Assembly: GCA_013398275.1 (NCBI GenBank)
Contig: VZSE01008784.1
Location: 159,921-223,920 of the forward strand
Direction: 5' to 3'
DNA from: Promerops cafer
Lineage: Eukaryota; Chordata; Aves; Passeriformes; Nectariniidae
Length of the DNA: 64,000 nt
Positions 1-12,754 of this stretch are shown here, piece after piece; positions within the stretch are counted from its first letter, which is position 1; every line of letters starts with the position of its first letter. Position numbers and translations under genes: made by a program. The notes beneath the pieces are model-generated. The model made no database searches and was not told the origin of the DNA. It saw nothing but the letters and a program-made list of their open reading frames with translations.

Positions 1-2567
1 TATTTTCTCCAAATGCTCTTTTTTCATTCCCATAAGCTAACTATGCAATGGATAATGACTTCTTTTTCCTGTTGAAGTGGGCTCTTTATCTACCTATTGG
101 TTCCAGCTGATATAAATCCCTCCTTTTCAAGATGTGGAGACAATATTCCTAAGAGGGAGACTGCCTGCATCTGTCCTCAAAACCTCTCCACTGTCTATTT
201 TTCTTTCTTTTTTTTCCACAACCCATATGAAAATATTGAAATTGTTGCCCATAAATAATTTTTTAGATTATTATGATTATTCTATATATGTGTTCGTTTA
301 TTTATTTATGTATCTATTTTTTTGTTTAAGTTCTAGTGAATATCCATCACCAAGCCTGAAAAGACCAGGCTCCATCCTTTCTGGTGAGGAGAGGCCACCT
401 CAAATGGTCCATCTGCCACTTGAATGTCACCAGCGCCACAGTGGGTGAGCTCAGAGTGGGTGCCAACAGCACAGGGTGGGCTCTGGTGCAGCATTTTAGC
501 ACACAGCAGGATAAAACAGGGAAAAGCTCTTCTACACAGACATTCCCAATAAACAGGTTCTCTGCTGGACATGGATTTTTTGGGATGAAGGGGTTGGATA
601 AGGGCCCTTCCTGCCACTCCAAGTGCTGGGTCCTCACTCAGCTCCTCGCACCAGTTCCATTTACTCTCTTCCCCCACCGTCCAGCCAAAGCCACCCATGC
701 AACTGTGAAAAAACCATAGGAGAAAGCAGTGGGACATTCTTAAAAAGAGAATCCCAGGGATGGATCCCCCAGCCTGGAGAGCTGGGTCACTGCTCTGCTG
801 TCTGCACTGAGCACATCATCAGTCCCCAAACCTCCTTCCAGCTAGGTCTGCCTGAACCACATCCTGGGAATTCTAGGCCCCAAACTGTCTGACTCAGGCT
901 TCCAGAGGCAATGAGAATAACTGCACTTTAGGTGGCTTCAGCAGCACTCGCCTTCTGCAAAAGAGCACTTCATAAATGGATGTTTTTCACTCATAGATTA
1001 TTTTTTTTTTTTCATATCCCATGCTTGTGGGTTTTTTTCTGAGCTCATTACTGGCTTGGCTGTTAATCCCTTCCACGACTCCATCCCTCATCTTCAGGGG
1101 CAGTTTAACAGTCCCTCTGTCTGTGAAAGGGCCTTCAGATCTGGGATCACAAAGCATTAATTATGGATCTGCAGTATCAACTCCGTGCCACTTGCTACAT
1201 TCGCGAGCTGCCAGAAATCAATGGGAAGTTTGTGAGAACTGCTGGCTGTGATTTAAGGCTCCTTCACAAGGAGGAGCTGGGAAACCTCTGCATGACTTTT
1301 GGGGGAGAGGTCTGGTGCATGGGAGGTCACTGATGGCTTGTGACACCATTATTTCTGGGGGAAAGGCTGGTTTTCCACTAACCAGCTCACTTGTGGGGTT
1401 GTCTTTGCACTTGAGCACCCAGGGATGAGCAAATCCTTGGATCTGACCCCAGGCAGCAGCATCCTGGCCCTGTGAAAGTGTGGCTTCACCACACCAGCAG
1501 GACTGGTCTAAAAATCCTCTGACCTTGCCCCTTCCTCACTCAGACCATGCTTGGTGGCACTCTGGCTCTTGCACAACACCTCAGTGTGACAGTCCAGCTC
1601 TCTAAAGAGGAATAAAATAAACCCAACCGAAAAAATATTGGGTTTCTGGCAGATTAATGTCTTGAATTGCTCCAGCACAGGTCCAGGTAAGCATCTACAG
1701 CAGCTCAGAAGGAAGTAAATATGTTGACCCTTTTTAAAAATTATTTATTGTTGTTCTGTCCCTGTGCTGCCTGGAGTCCTCACAGCCCCTCCTGCCTTGT
1801 GCAAAATCCTGCCTGAGCACTTCCCAGACTCCAGTCCCAGCTCCCAGAGAGGTCACAGCCCTCCCAAGTCACAGTGGGAAAGGATTTACAGCCTGTGCAC
1901 GGCCAGGTAAAAAGCTAATGGTAAATGCAGGACCAGAAAAGAAACCTCCTGCATCCCCACCATCCTTGTTCTCCTCCCAAGGCCAGGAGGAGGTGGAGGA
2001 AGGTGAGGGAGGATGATGGAGGAAGGTGCTCGATGGTGACAGGAGATGCTCTGTGGGGTCTGGCCCGGAGCTGCTGCCCAAGAGAGAGCCCAAGAGCTCT
2101 GCAAGGCACAAACCTTGAAGCCCCTGTGCCAAACTGGACAGCAAGTGCAGTTACACCAAGCACAGAGGGTACTGCTGCCCTCTCCTGCTGGACCAAGCAC
2201 CCACCTTCCTCCTCGCCAAGGCCCAGGTGGAGCAGGGTCACAGACACCCACGTCCCTCCACTGTGAAGCTCCCAAAAGTGACATTTCTCCAAGGTCTGCT
2301 CGCACAAAGCCACCACTGCCTTAACTTAGCAGCTGGGAAAAAGCGGGGGCCAAGCAGCAGGAAACCCTGAGAAAGGGGAGAATTCAGCTGCCAAAAGTTC
2401 CTATTGATGGAGAGGTCTCAACTTCTGTCCAGCCTGGCTTTCTCCTCAGCCCAGGGCGGGGGGACAGGTTGAGCTGCCCTCTGAGTGTCTCCAGCCCTAG
2501 GGCAGGGCCAGGATGTTTCGGGAGGAGGCTGAATTTCTGGGTGGGGAATTCAGAAATTCACCCACAC

Positions 2568-2655
2568 TCGTGCCTGGCCGCGCTCTGCCGCAGCGCGTTG
2601 CTGCCACCGTGAGCCCAGAGGCGCGGGCTGCTCGCGGGGAGCGGAGGCAGCGGCA
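2568..2655. promoter_or_regulatory. Short CpG-rich patch
   Basis: About 13 CpG dinucleotides fall in 88 bp, including clustered GCGCG and CTCGCGGGG, while the flanks are almost CpG-free. In vertebrates such patches often mark promoters or unmethylated regulatory elements. This one is far below normal CpG-island length, and no TATA box, splice donor or recognisable first exon was seen. The regulatory reading is inference. Confidence 0.3.
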
Positions 2656-3054
2656 GAGCTGGGAAAACTTCGAAACAGCTCCCCAGAGCAGGGACTCCTT
2701 TCACTTCACTGCTGGGGGGAAGGGCTGCAAGAAAAGCCTTGCTCTAAATCCAAAGGATGCGGGAAGGATTTTGCCTGTGCTTCAGCTTTGCCTGTTGTCC
2801 TCCTAAATCAGGCTCTGACCTGGTTTAAATGCCCCAAAGAGCAGCAGAGGGTGTCCCACCATGCAGAAGAGACCTCTAGGGAGACACTTCTGGTATCCCA
2901 GAGTTTCTGCAAACAGTTTTTTCTTGTTCTGGAGGAGGGAGAAACCCCTGTGAGGAAGAGCTTCCCCAGACCTTCCCGTCCTTGCTGTGCTCTCTCTGAT
3001 GTCAGCTCCCAAACCAGTTCTTCCAGGCCATTCTCTTCTCCCCTGTCCCCTCCT

Positions 3055-3148
3055 GTTCATCATTGTCTCTCTCTCTGGGGACAGAGTCAGAGTCCCCAGA
3101 GTCTCTGGGGACAGTTCATCGTTGTCCCTCTCTCTGGGGGACAGAGTC
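3055..3148. repeat. 59-bp tandem duplication (about 1.6 copies) with palindrome
   Basis: A segment beginning GTTCATC(A/G)TTGTC at 3055 starts again at 3114, giving a 59-bp period, and continues through CTCTCTGGGG-ACAGAG. Between the copies lies a perfect 21-bp palindrome: arms GTCCCCAGAG (3092-3101) and CTCTGGGGAC (3103-3112) around a single T. Confidence 0.75.
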
Positions 3149-4429
3149 TGTGGTGGAGCACAGGGGTCCAGCCACTGGGGTGGAATCCAGAGTCTCTGAA
3201 AAACCAACACATCCTGAATTCCCCTGATTTAAAATGCCTTTGGGACAGCAACAGCAGTGCTCTGTCTGTGGCAGGGAGCTGGAAATGGAATCAGAACAGC
3301 CTGGAATATTTCTTTCTGGTTTTTTTAACAGCATTATTTCAACATATGTGAATTCATTTCCTTCCTTTTTCAATCCTGAGGAAGAGCAGGGTGGCACGAA
3401 GATTTTCCCTCTGGGGGAATGTTCCTTTGGGAGGTCAAAGGCAGAAGCTCCTGATTCCTCCACAGCCCTTAACAAGGAGCCAGAGTGTTTGGTTTGTAGC
3501 AAAAGTGCTTTTCTCTCAAGCATCCCACAGGCATTTCAGCTATATGCAGGTAAATGAAGAGTGCAAATTAAACCAGGGCCAGGAAAAAAAATTCTCCATC
3601 CCTAAATATTTGTCCCTTCACACTTCTCAGTGTTCAATATTGCAGCCCCATCAGTTTTCCAGTCACCCATGGTATCTTTCAGGAGTGTAAAGCACATACA
3701 AACAGGACAGAAGAGACCAAAATTATTCCTAATGCAAAAATCGAACGGGGAGAAAATCATAACCTTTCACACCAGTCTCAGACATCATAAGAAAGCAGCA
3801 GAAAAAGGTTTAATTCAGTTCTGCTTTTCCTTCAGGAGCAGCCCTTAAACACAAGCACTACCTGTGCTGATTTACCTGGGAACATCAATTAAGCACACTG
3901 ATTTGCTGTTTGCCCATTAATCCAATTACTTCATTAGACAGAAGGGGTTTAGTGAGGGAGCCTTGAGAGGTTCAGTACAGATAAGTCTGGAAGAGCTCAC
4001 ATGCATTAATGACATGCAACCCCTGTTCAGGAGGCAGCTGCTGAGGAAAAGCCTCAAACCAAGGAGGAGATCCTGGCCCCAGCACAGAAGTGGGGCTGGT
4101 ACCATCCCCTGGCTCTGCAGGGAAGTGAACGTTCCCTGCTGAGCTGTGAAATGATTCAGGAGGTCTTTTTTTTCCCACACTCTCACTTGAATATTCCGTA
4201 TTTACCCATGGAAACCTCCAAGTAAAGCACCACTCTGGCTCCTACCAGGGAATCATGTCTGGGGTCACATTTCCTGAGGCACTTGAGCTTAAAGACAAAG
4301 CCACCAGTCTGATGGCTGATGACTCTTGTGGCTTTCTGGGAGCCTCTGCTTCTGGAGTTATATGAATATTTCCAGACTTCCAGATTTTATTTTTTTTTAA
4401 TTTCTCTTCAAGTTTTTGCTCCTGTGGTT

Positions 4430-4770
4430 ATAGAATCCCAGAATGGGTTGGGTTGGAAGGGATCTGAAAGATAATCTTGTTCCAACCCCCTGCCAGGGGC
4501 AGGGACACCTTCCACTGTCCCAGGGTGCTCCAAGCCCCATCCAGTGTGGTCTTGGACACTTCCAGGGATGGGGCAGCCACAGCTGCTCTGGGCAACCTGT
4601 GACAGTGCTTCACCACCCTCTGAGTAAAGAATTTATTCCTAATATCCAACTTAAACCTGCCTTCCTTCAGTTTAAAACCATTGCCCCTTGTCCTCACACT
4701 ATCTGCCCATTATACAAACTCCCTCTCCCTCCATTCCATAGACCCCTTCAAGCTAGGGTGAAAGGCTGGG
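4430..4770 (-). mobile_element. CR1 LINE 3' fragment
   Basis: The plus strand starts with TAGAATCCCAGAATGGGTTG and continues through the reverse complement of the CR1 3' region: GGGCAGGGACACC, GCTCCAAGCCCCATCCA, CACTTCCAGGGATGGGG, AATTTATTCCTAATATCC. The element is therefore on the minus strand and 5'-truncated at the high-coordinate side. Non-coding remnant. Confidence 0.9.
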
Positions 4771-6697
4771 AATTTCAATATTTATGTAGGTAGAGGTGAA
4801 GTTATTGAGAATTGATACTTTTGGGGTTCCAGAGGAGAGGATGCTGCTCTCCTTTAGCCAGAAATCCTGCTGAGTGGCTGCTCCCACCAAAATCCCAGTG
4901 TGATATTTGGTTCTTTCCCTCCCACACGTGAGACTTGAGGTTACCTGCCACGAAAGGGGCTCCTGGCCAAGACATTCCCTCAGGCCTCATGACAAGGAAT
5001 TTGCCTGCCTGGAAGCATTAGGACTTCTTTAATCACAGCAGCCCAGCAACATTCCCCCACCTTACAAAACACCTGGCACAGTATCCCTGTTAGTACAACA
5101 TGGATCTGCTCCCCCAGCTGTGTCCCACACAGAGTCCCAGTGCAGGAAAGGGGCTCTAAATGTAGGTGGGAAGAGTGGGGAGGGGACATCAGGGGGTGTC
5201 CCCTGCAGGGCATGAGACTCGACTGCCTTTGAAAGTCAACCTGAGCAGCTGTTTAGCTCCAGCAGCCAATTTTCCCCTCTTGCTTGCACTTTCCTGGAGT
5301 GTTTGGTCTGTCTGGGCAGAGAGCTTTTATTGCTGAGATGGTTACTTCAGCCTTGTCTCAATTTGCTTTTAGACTAACAAGCAATGTAGCTGCAAATTAA
5401 AAAGATGGAAAACAACAATAAGCAAAGCTCTGCCTCTCTCCCCATCCCTCCTCCCTTCCAAGAGGACGCTGAAAGATTGAAAAGTGAGTCACTGAATGAT
5501 CTTTCTAGGTCACAGAGACCTTTTCTTAATGCACTGTGAATAGAGGAGGGAAGGGTTTGTGACTGCTGGGCAGGGACCTGGGCTCAGATCCTCACCTGGC
5601 TACAGGCTCACAGTGTATTTTGCATCTATTAATTGCAGAACTCCAGGGGATCAATTTATACAAAATGAGTAAATGACTGCCCTTTTTCCAGTCTGGCTGC
5701 TCAGTTGAGATGGCCACATCTTTGGGGCACAGATTGCCTTTATTTGGGGAGAGTACAACCCCAGGTATCCATCAACAGGCTGTAAATCACAGCCACCATG
5801 AGCAAGAAGCACACAAGAGCACAAAACACCATTCCCTGGCCCCAAACCCACTATTCTTTATCATTTCAGCCAAAAGAATTTCACTTTTTGGCATTGTGAT
5901 CACACTGTTTGTAGCTGGGGTGGTTGAACTATTTGTAGGAAGGGCTCTTTTCTGAGGGAGCACAATCCTGGTATCTAAAGGATTTAGAGCACAGACTCTG
6001 TTCTTCAAGTCTGAAACAGAAATTATGAGCTTAAGGAAATACTCAGTAGGGATCCATTTTTGGAAGAAAAGGGAGAGAATTTGAAGCTACAAATCGTGAC
6101 TTCAGGTCAGCTTTCCATCCCTTCAGAACCAAACAATTTTGGCCAAATGGAAACGACCAAGGGAACATCAGCTGAGCAGGAGATGGGTGTGGGTTGGACA
6201 GAGGAAGTGGAATTGCTTAGGAAAACATGAAAGGCATTAACAGGTTAATGGGCAGGACAGTGGAGTTAAAATATTAGATGGTTGGGAAAAGCTCCCTGAA
6301 CAGTCCCTTGGATATTTGACTGTTTTCAAAGGGAAATGCTGGAAGCAGCTGCTCCTGGAGATATTTTCAACTCTGGGGAGGCCAAACACTGTGGGACATG
6401 GTGAAGGGAATATTTGCATTAGCTGGGAGGGACAGCTCTTTCCCAAGTGTTATTTATCTGCTCTGCTCCTCTCCCAGTAACATTTTCTCCCTCCTTGGCT
6501 GTGAATGCTGTGACACAGCAGACACCCCACTGTGCAGAGAAATGTCCCCAGGGAGATTCACACCCCTGCACATCCCTCAGAAGTGGAATTTGCAGCATGC
6601 TGAGCCTCAGGAGGGCACCTCTCTTGGGCTGGGCCTTGGAGATTGTTGATGGATCTACAACCTCTGTTCTCTGCATCGTAGGAAAGGCCAGAGGAGT
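4771..6697. other. Unique non-coding DNA
   Basis: No repeat, exon or RNA gene is recognised. Open frames are at most about 85 codons and unconvincing. Confidence 0.55.
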
Positions 6698-7185
6698 TGA
6701 AGACCACCAACCCCAGAAGGGTTTGGGTTGGAGGGACCTTCCAGTTCCAACCCCCTGCTGTGGGCAGGGACACCTCCCACTATCCCAGGGTGCTCCAAGC
6801 CCCGTCCAACCTGGCCTTGGACACTTCCAGGGATCCGGGGGCAGCCACAGCTCCTCTGGGCACCCTGTGCCAGGGCCTCCCTACCCTCACAAAGAAGAAT
6901 TTCTACCCAATATCTAACCCAAACCTACTCTCTGTCAATCTAAAGCCATTCCCATTTGTCCTGTCCCTCCAGGCCCTTGTCCAAAGTCTGTCTTCAGCTC
7001 TCCTGGAACCCCTTTAGGTACTGGAAGAGGCTCTGAGTTCTCCCTGGAGCCTTCTCTTCTCCAGGTTGAAACCTCCAAGTGTCTCAGCCTGTTTTGTAAC
7101 AAAGGTTCTCCAGCCCTGTGATCAACCTAGTGGTTTCCTCTGGAGTTGTTCCAACAGGTCCAAGTCCTTGTACTGAGGCCCAAGA
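6698..7185 (-). mobile_element. CR1 LINE 3' fragment, longer copy
   Basis: This copy runs from GGGTTTGGGTTGGAGGGACC through the usual CR1 3' blocks. It then continues into the more 5' part (CCTGGAGCCTTCTCTTCTCC, then AGGTTGAAACCTCCAAGTGT), so about 490 bp of element is kept. The extreme 3' ATTCTATG repeats are eroded. Confidence 0.9.
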
Positions 7186-9117
7186 GCAGAGATACCTCTG
7201 AATCCTGATGGCAATGAGAAACCTGGGAGAACAGAAGACATTTGCAAATCTTCACCTCTTCTTATGCACACTGACTGCACAACCAGTGCTGTGTTCAACA
7301 CACCCACTTCGGCATCTCCTCTCAGGAGGAGGGCACAGGGTTCTGAGCCCTGGCTAACTGCCTGTGTCACGAAGAAGGAGCACTTTTATTTTTCTGGTGG
7401 GTTGACTGGGACACAGAGCACTGAACTCGTGTTCTGACACAGCTTCTCTCCAAATCTCAGCATCAAATGGGATCAGCAACCAGAGCTTAAGGGGACTTGG
7501 AGATTTTCTGAACCTTCCTCTCTGCTCAAAGCCAAGACCCTCTATGCTTCTGTTATTCCCAGCTATTCCTAATATCAGTTGCTTATTGCTTTTAGAAGAT
7601 CCAGTATTAAAAGCATCCAATTCATCTGCATTTTTCCCTTTTTCCTGGATTTTAATTAAGTTAAATGAGCAGCAGGTGCATTTCGTCTCACTTCTGTATG
7701 TCTCTATTCTTCTGAAGGATAGAAAAAAACCAAGGAGAGACACAAGGTTTCTTAATTGTCCAAAGATGCCACTGACAAATTGGTTAGTTTTTACTGACTC
7801 TCAGTTTCACTGCCGTGGGCTTTTTTTTCCTCCTACAGAAGAAAAGGCCATGCCAGAGGAATATTTATGAGCCTGCACAATGGGGAAATGGCTTGTAAAA
7901 GTATCTACAGCAAAGCACAGCACAGACATGTCTATTTGCTAAGGAGCAGGACCAAGTTACTGAATCTGGGGAGCCACTGATGTATGCAGTAATAGAGTGA
8001 AATCAAGCTCCAGAATAAAATGTGCAGTCAGGCAGAGACCCAAATGAAATGCCATTGCGGGATACAAATGAAAAATTATCAAAGGATAAAATGAAACCCA
8101 TCAAAACACAATGTCCTTCACTTTGTTGTTTTTATTCTAATTCAGAAACATTCGGGTTTCATCTCCAGCCAGGCCCTAAACAGAGGCAGACTTGCATGTT
8201 GTATTTCAGATGTTCTTTCCTCGCTCTTTTGTTCTTCTATTTCTCTTTTTAATTCAATTTTTTTTAAGCTAATCCTAAGAAGGAAAAAAAATCTGCCTTT
8301 GTTTCTGGCCTGAGCAGTTTGCCCTTTGCCTGCAGGCTCTGCCCTCAAACCCCAGCCCATATTCTGACCTTGCTCCCTGACCTCCCTCATCCCCGTGGCT
8401 TTGTCTTGAGCATCCTGGTGTTAAATCCACAGCCTGGGTTGGGACAAGAGGGTCTGTGAAAAAGAGATATCCAGGTTTTCTCTCCTTAGAGGACAATCCA
8501 CCTGGTCCCTATAATCTCTTTCTCCTCGGCCCTCCATCAGTACAATGTTTTAGAAGTGTAATTTCCCCAGTCTTAAGCACTCACAAATGATTTTCCCCTT
8601 GCTGTGGATGCCAGCTGCATGGATCTTTCACTTGCTGAATGGTCAAGCTCTCTGCTCTAAGAAATCACTCCCCACACCCTCGAAGGGACTTACAGAGAGG
8701 GTGTAAGTCCATTTACACCACTCTGCAGTGATTAGGCTGAATCCTTGACTGAAGCACAGGATTTCCAGGTCTGGGCACCAGCCTTGTAGCACTGACAAAC
8801 ATTGCTGCTGCCTCCCTGGGGCAAGGAGAAGAAAATTGGCTGTATTGTACTAACAGAGAAGGCAAATTATTTCCTAGAGGTGATTTAACTAATCAGGCAC
8901 AGTCACAAGGTACAGATGTCCTTTCCTCTGTCTGTGCATCACCAGGGATGCAGGCTGGGTGTAAGACATGCTTGAAGTGATGGCAAACAGCTCTGCTTTG
9001 GGTATTTTTCATGGGTATTTGGGTCTGTGTTACAAGTGTTACCTGCTGCACTTCCACCTGCTATTCCTGGGATCATTTGGGCAGAGCCCTGGTGGGGTTG
9101 GTGAGCAAAACCAAAGA
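7186..9117. other. Unique non-coding DNA
   Basis: Nothing recognisable beyond short T-rich and A-rich runs near 8220-8290. No supported exon. Confidence 0.55.
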
Positions 9118-9386
9118 GATTTTAGAGATTTAGAGGGTAGATTTAGATTTGATATCAGGAAGAAATTCTTCCCTGTGAGGGTGGTGAGGCCCTGGCACAG
9201 GGTGCCCAGAGCAGCTGTGGCTGCCCCTGGATCCCTGGAAGAGTCCAAGGCCAGGTTGGACATTGGGGCTTGGAGCAACCTGGGACAGTGGGAGATGTCC
9301 CTGCCCATGGCAGGGGTGGCACTGGATTGCTTTCACTTGCCTTCCAACCCAAACCATTCCATGATTCTCTGTTTCTATTGTTTGGG
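9118..9386 (+). mobile_element. CR1 LINE 3' fragment
   Basis: A plus-strand CR1 from GATATCAGGAAGAAATTCTT through CCCTGGCACAGGGTGCCCAG, AAGGCCAGGTTGGAC and CTTCCAACCCAAACCATTCC to an ATGATTCT tail. 5'-truncated and non-coding. Confidence 0.92.
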
Positions 9387-10749
9387 GCAAAAACTCCTCT
9401 GTTGTAGAATGTGGGGAGGTTTCCCAGTCTGAGTGCCGAGGAAAGCCCCAAAGTTGATGTGCATCAGACACAAGGAGACATTAAAAGGATCTGATCAGCA
9501 CATCTTGTTCCAACTCAGGCCAATCAAGCTTCAATTCACCACAGACAATCTCTGTTGAAATCCAGGCTTAGAATACATGGAGTTATTTCCCAAGGTTTTA
9601 TCCTCGAGGCATTCAGAAACATCACCCCAGAAAGTTCCCAACAGCCACCTCTCTTTAAACATGCTTCTTCAAATCTTATTTTTCCATACTCGTTTCCTAG
9701 CCCTTCTAGCTGAGACATTCAGATATTCTGCTCTTTTTGACCACACGGATCATTTCAAGCACATATTATTGCGTTGCTATGGTTATATTAGGATTGCAGT
9801 TTCCCTTTGTATTTGATTCAAACCCGAAATGAGTTCTTCCTACATAACCAGTTTTCTAATATAGAGATATCACAATTGTGGTGGTGGGGGGAGGTTTTGC
9901 AGCCAATATCAAACATCATTTCAACATTTCAGTGTAATGGAAGGGCTGATGTGCACCAGCCAATGCAAAATTCAATCCACCCTTGGAAAGAAATTTTGTA
10001 ATCAGTTAAAATTTAGCTGCTTAACTTTTAGATGGGTAAAATTAGAGAAGATGGACACTGGCTGAAGCACCGAAAATATGATATTTCTAAGAGAACACAC
10101 TTTTGCAGGAGTACAGAACATGAGTCATGAACAGTCATTGCAAAAAGGGGCCAAACTATTTACACACCTTTCATTTGGGTTAATTTCTTAATTAACACAA
10201 GTCCCAGCATCAGATTTGGAAGAAAGACCAATTTTTGCCAGAGGTTCATAATTCTGTTCCTTCCTGCTAAGGTGAGAATACTCACAGAAAGAATCTATGA
10301 GACTCCTGCAAACTTTCTGGAACAAAGCTGAAGGAAAATGTTGATCGGTAAAACAATTTTGAAGACCAAAGATTAATCTGAGAGAAAGATACTGATGGAA
10401 ACACAAAACCCTTTATGAGTCAGGCTTAAAATTAAGGGTACAAGAGCAAATTTTCAGCATCTTTCTTGTACATCATCTTGGGAAGGGAAAGGAATACAGA
10501 AGGACCACTACTCACAGTTGTTCCCAGCACAAAAACTTCCCTCATTGCCTGGCCAGCATCCTCCCTCAGGGACAGGAGATGCAAGGATATCATGTTCCAT
10601 CTGCCTGCCTGGAACTCATTATCCACCAGTTGCTGGGGTGGGATAGTCCCAGCACCAGCCTGAGTCCCCAGGCAGGGCTGCTCCATCCCGGGGTCTTTGG
10701 AGAGTGACCCCTGAGGCTCTTGGGGACTCCCCTTTGTGCTTGAGGGTGA
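9387..10749. other. Unique, moderately AT-rich DNA
   Basis: No repeat or gene recognised. All open frames are under 90 codons. Confidence 0.55.
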
Positions 10750-11000
10750 GGATTTAGAGATTTAGAGGGTAGATTTAGATTGGATATCAGGAAGAAATTC
10801 TTCCCTGTGAGGCTGGTGAGGCCCTGGCACAGGTTGCCCAGAGCAGCTGTGGCTGCCCCTGGATCCCTGGAAGTGTCCAAGGCCAGGCTGGATGGGGCTT
10901 GGAGCAGCCTGGGATAGTGGGAGATGTCCCTGCCCACGGCAGGGGGTGCAATGAGATGATCTTTAAGGTCCCTCCCAACCCAACCCATTCCATTTTTCCA
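10750..11000 (+). mobile_element. CR1 LINE 3' fragment
   Basis: It begins with the same GATTTAGAGATTTAGAGGG segment as the copy at 9118, so both probably belong to one subfamily with a similar truncation point. It ends in TCCCAACCCAACCCATTCCA with a degraded tail. Confidence 0.92.
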
Positions 11001-11728
11001 CGATGACTGCAGTGCAAAACCCCAGCGCTCCTTCTCTTCCGTCCTCCCAGCTCCGTGGCGTTCAACACCGCCACCTCCCACCCCAGCCTCCCTCCAGGCC
11101 CTCTTTTGGGATCAGCCTGAGTTGTGGAGATATAAAATAGGGGCAGTCAGTGCAGGAGGCACGCTGAAGGCAGCGCTGCTTTATTCCTCCCCCCATCTCC
11201 CCCGCCTCCTTCTCAGTCAGACTGAACCCCCGGCACGGATGCACGGGCTTCTCCTGCCCTCAGCTGGCTGCTCTCCGCAGTGCAAAGTGCTCGGTGTCCA
11301 AAATCCCAGCCACCTCGAAGTCAGGAAGAAGAGGAGAATTCTCCTCTGCGTCATTCAAGCACCGTTTGATGCCGCCCCTCTCTCCAAACTTGATGGACAG
11401 AGACACAACCAGAGCTGGGAGCATCAGAGCAGAGCAAAGCTGAGCTTTCCGTGATGGTCTGCGTTAACTCCTAATTCCAGTGTCACACCCAGCAGGGAAA
11501 GCACTGGAAATGCTGCAAGAGCTTGGAAGACAGAGGTCTGATTTGTAAGATGGTGGTGGTAAACAGGGAAAGAGGGATTTACCCTGATAAGAGGGTGGGT
11601 AGTGTGTGTGGTCCCAGAACACAGGGTGTTAAACTGGGTGGGATCAACTCCTGGGCAAGAGGAAGGGGAAGAAATTCCTTCCACAAAACAGGATATTTAA
11701 TGAGGTGAGTTACCCTGGCATTGCAACC
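11001..11728. other. Unique DNA with TATA-like box and palindrome
   Basis: A moderately CpG-containing stretch. It holds TATAAAATAG at 11131-11140 and a perfect 18-bp palindrome, AGAGGAGAATTCTCCTCT, at 11330-11347. An ATG frame at 11239-11454 lies downstream, but its product matches no family I know. Whether it is a promoter is unproven. Confidence 0.35.
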
Positions 11729-11998
11729 ATGGAATCACAGAATATCCTGAGTTGGAGATCTGCAAACATCACCCAGTCCAGCTCCTGGCCCTGCCCAGAC
11801 ACCCCAAAAATCCCACAAAATCCCACCCTGTGCATCCCTGGGAGCACTGTCCAAACTCTCCTGGAGCTCTGGCAGCCTTGGGGCCATGCCCATTCCCTGG
11901 GGAGCCTGGTCAGTGCCCCAGCACCCTCTGGGGGCACAAACTTTTCCTGATATACAACCTAAACATCCTCTGGCACAGCTCCAGCCATTCCCTCAGGT
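11729..11998 (-). mobile_element. CR1 LINE 3' fragment, ATATCCTGAG subfamily
   Basis: It starts GGAATCACAGAATATCCTGA, then TCCAGCTCCTGGCCCTGCCC, and later CCATTCCCTGGGGAGCCTGG and CTTTTCCTGATATACAACCT. This is a CR1 variant distinct from the GGTTTGGGTTGGAAGGG type; the copies at 25370, 27723 and 49453 share it. Minus strand. Confidence 0.85.
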
Positions 11999-12754
11999 AG
12001 CATCACTCAGTCCATGACTGAATTAGCAGCAATGCTCTTATTTATATGTCACTATGATGTCATGGGACTGAGAGGACGTGGTGTACCCTCCTGGCTGCTT
12101 GTGGGTCCACATGTAAATTAGTTTAATGATTAAAAAGTGTCTTAAAGATGGTTTTTTTAGAGGAGATTCCCAGGAAAATGGAAGCGTCTTTCAGGTGGGT
12201 TTTGCCATGTTGGGTTGTTTTGGAAACGTGCCAGCTTATGTTTCTGCAATGAAGCTTTGCGTGGGTCGTGTAGTGGAAGGAACACTATGAACTCAACAGA
12301 GTCAAAAATCCATAATTACATCATCTTCAAACAAGCTCCTCAGGGCTCATTTGTTTTCCTCAGGTCGTGGGGCAAGCCTTTCCCCCGTGCCTCAGTTTCC
12401 CTCACCTGTGAAAGGAAGATGCTCTGCTTCTCTTACTGGGGTAACCAGTGGAGACCTGGCCTGGCTCTGCCATTTCTAAGGCCTTTCATACTTTCTGCAG
12501 ATGTGCAATGAATAGAGGCTCATCCCTGGCTGAATCCTCCTTTCTACAGAGGAGAACTGATGCCTTTTCCTCCTACAAACACCTCAGCTGGATCAGCCAC
12601 AGCAGAGTCTGACACAGAAGGGTCCCTGCACTCAGCTGTGTTGTTTCTGCATCCCATCTACTCCCACCAGGCATGTCTGCAAAGGAACAGGAGCGTTGCT
12701 GTGTAAGAAACAGCTGAGATCCCTCCCTACAGCTTCCCAATCCAGGATTGTCAC
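11999..12754. other. Unique non-coding DNA
   Basis: No gene or repeat recognised between the CR1 copy and the pentamer array. Confidence 0.55.

Larger units (their letters stand above)
1..4429. other. Unique non-coding DNA
   Basis: I recognise no exon, RNA gene or transposon here. It contains the CpG patch at 2568-2655 and the short tandem duplication at 3055-3148, listed separately. The open frames of about 100-190 codons have no recognisable domain, and several overlap on opposite strands. Confidence 0.6.

Noticed and set aside
2788..3351. 187-codon plus-strand frame
   Set aside because: It runs through the 59-bp tandem duplication and palindrome, with no recognisable domain and an overlapping antisense frame.
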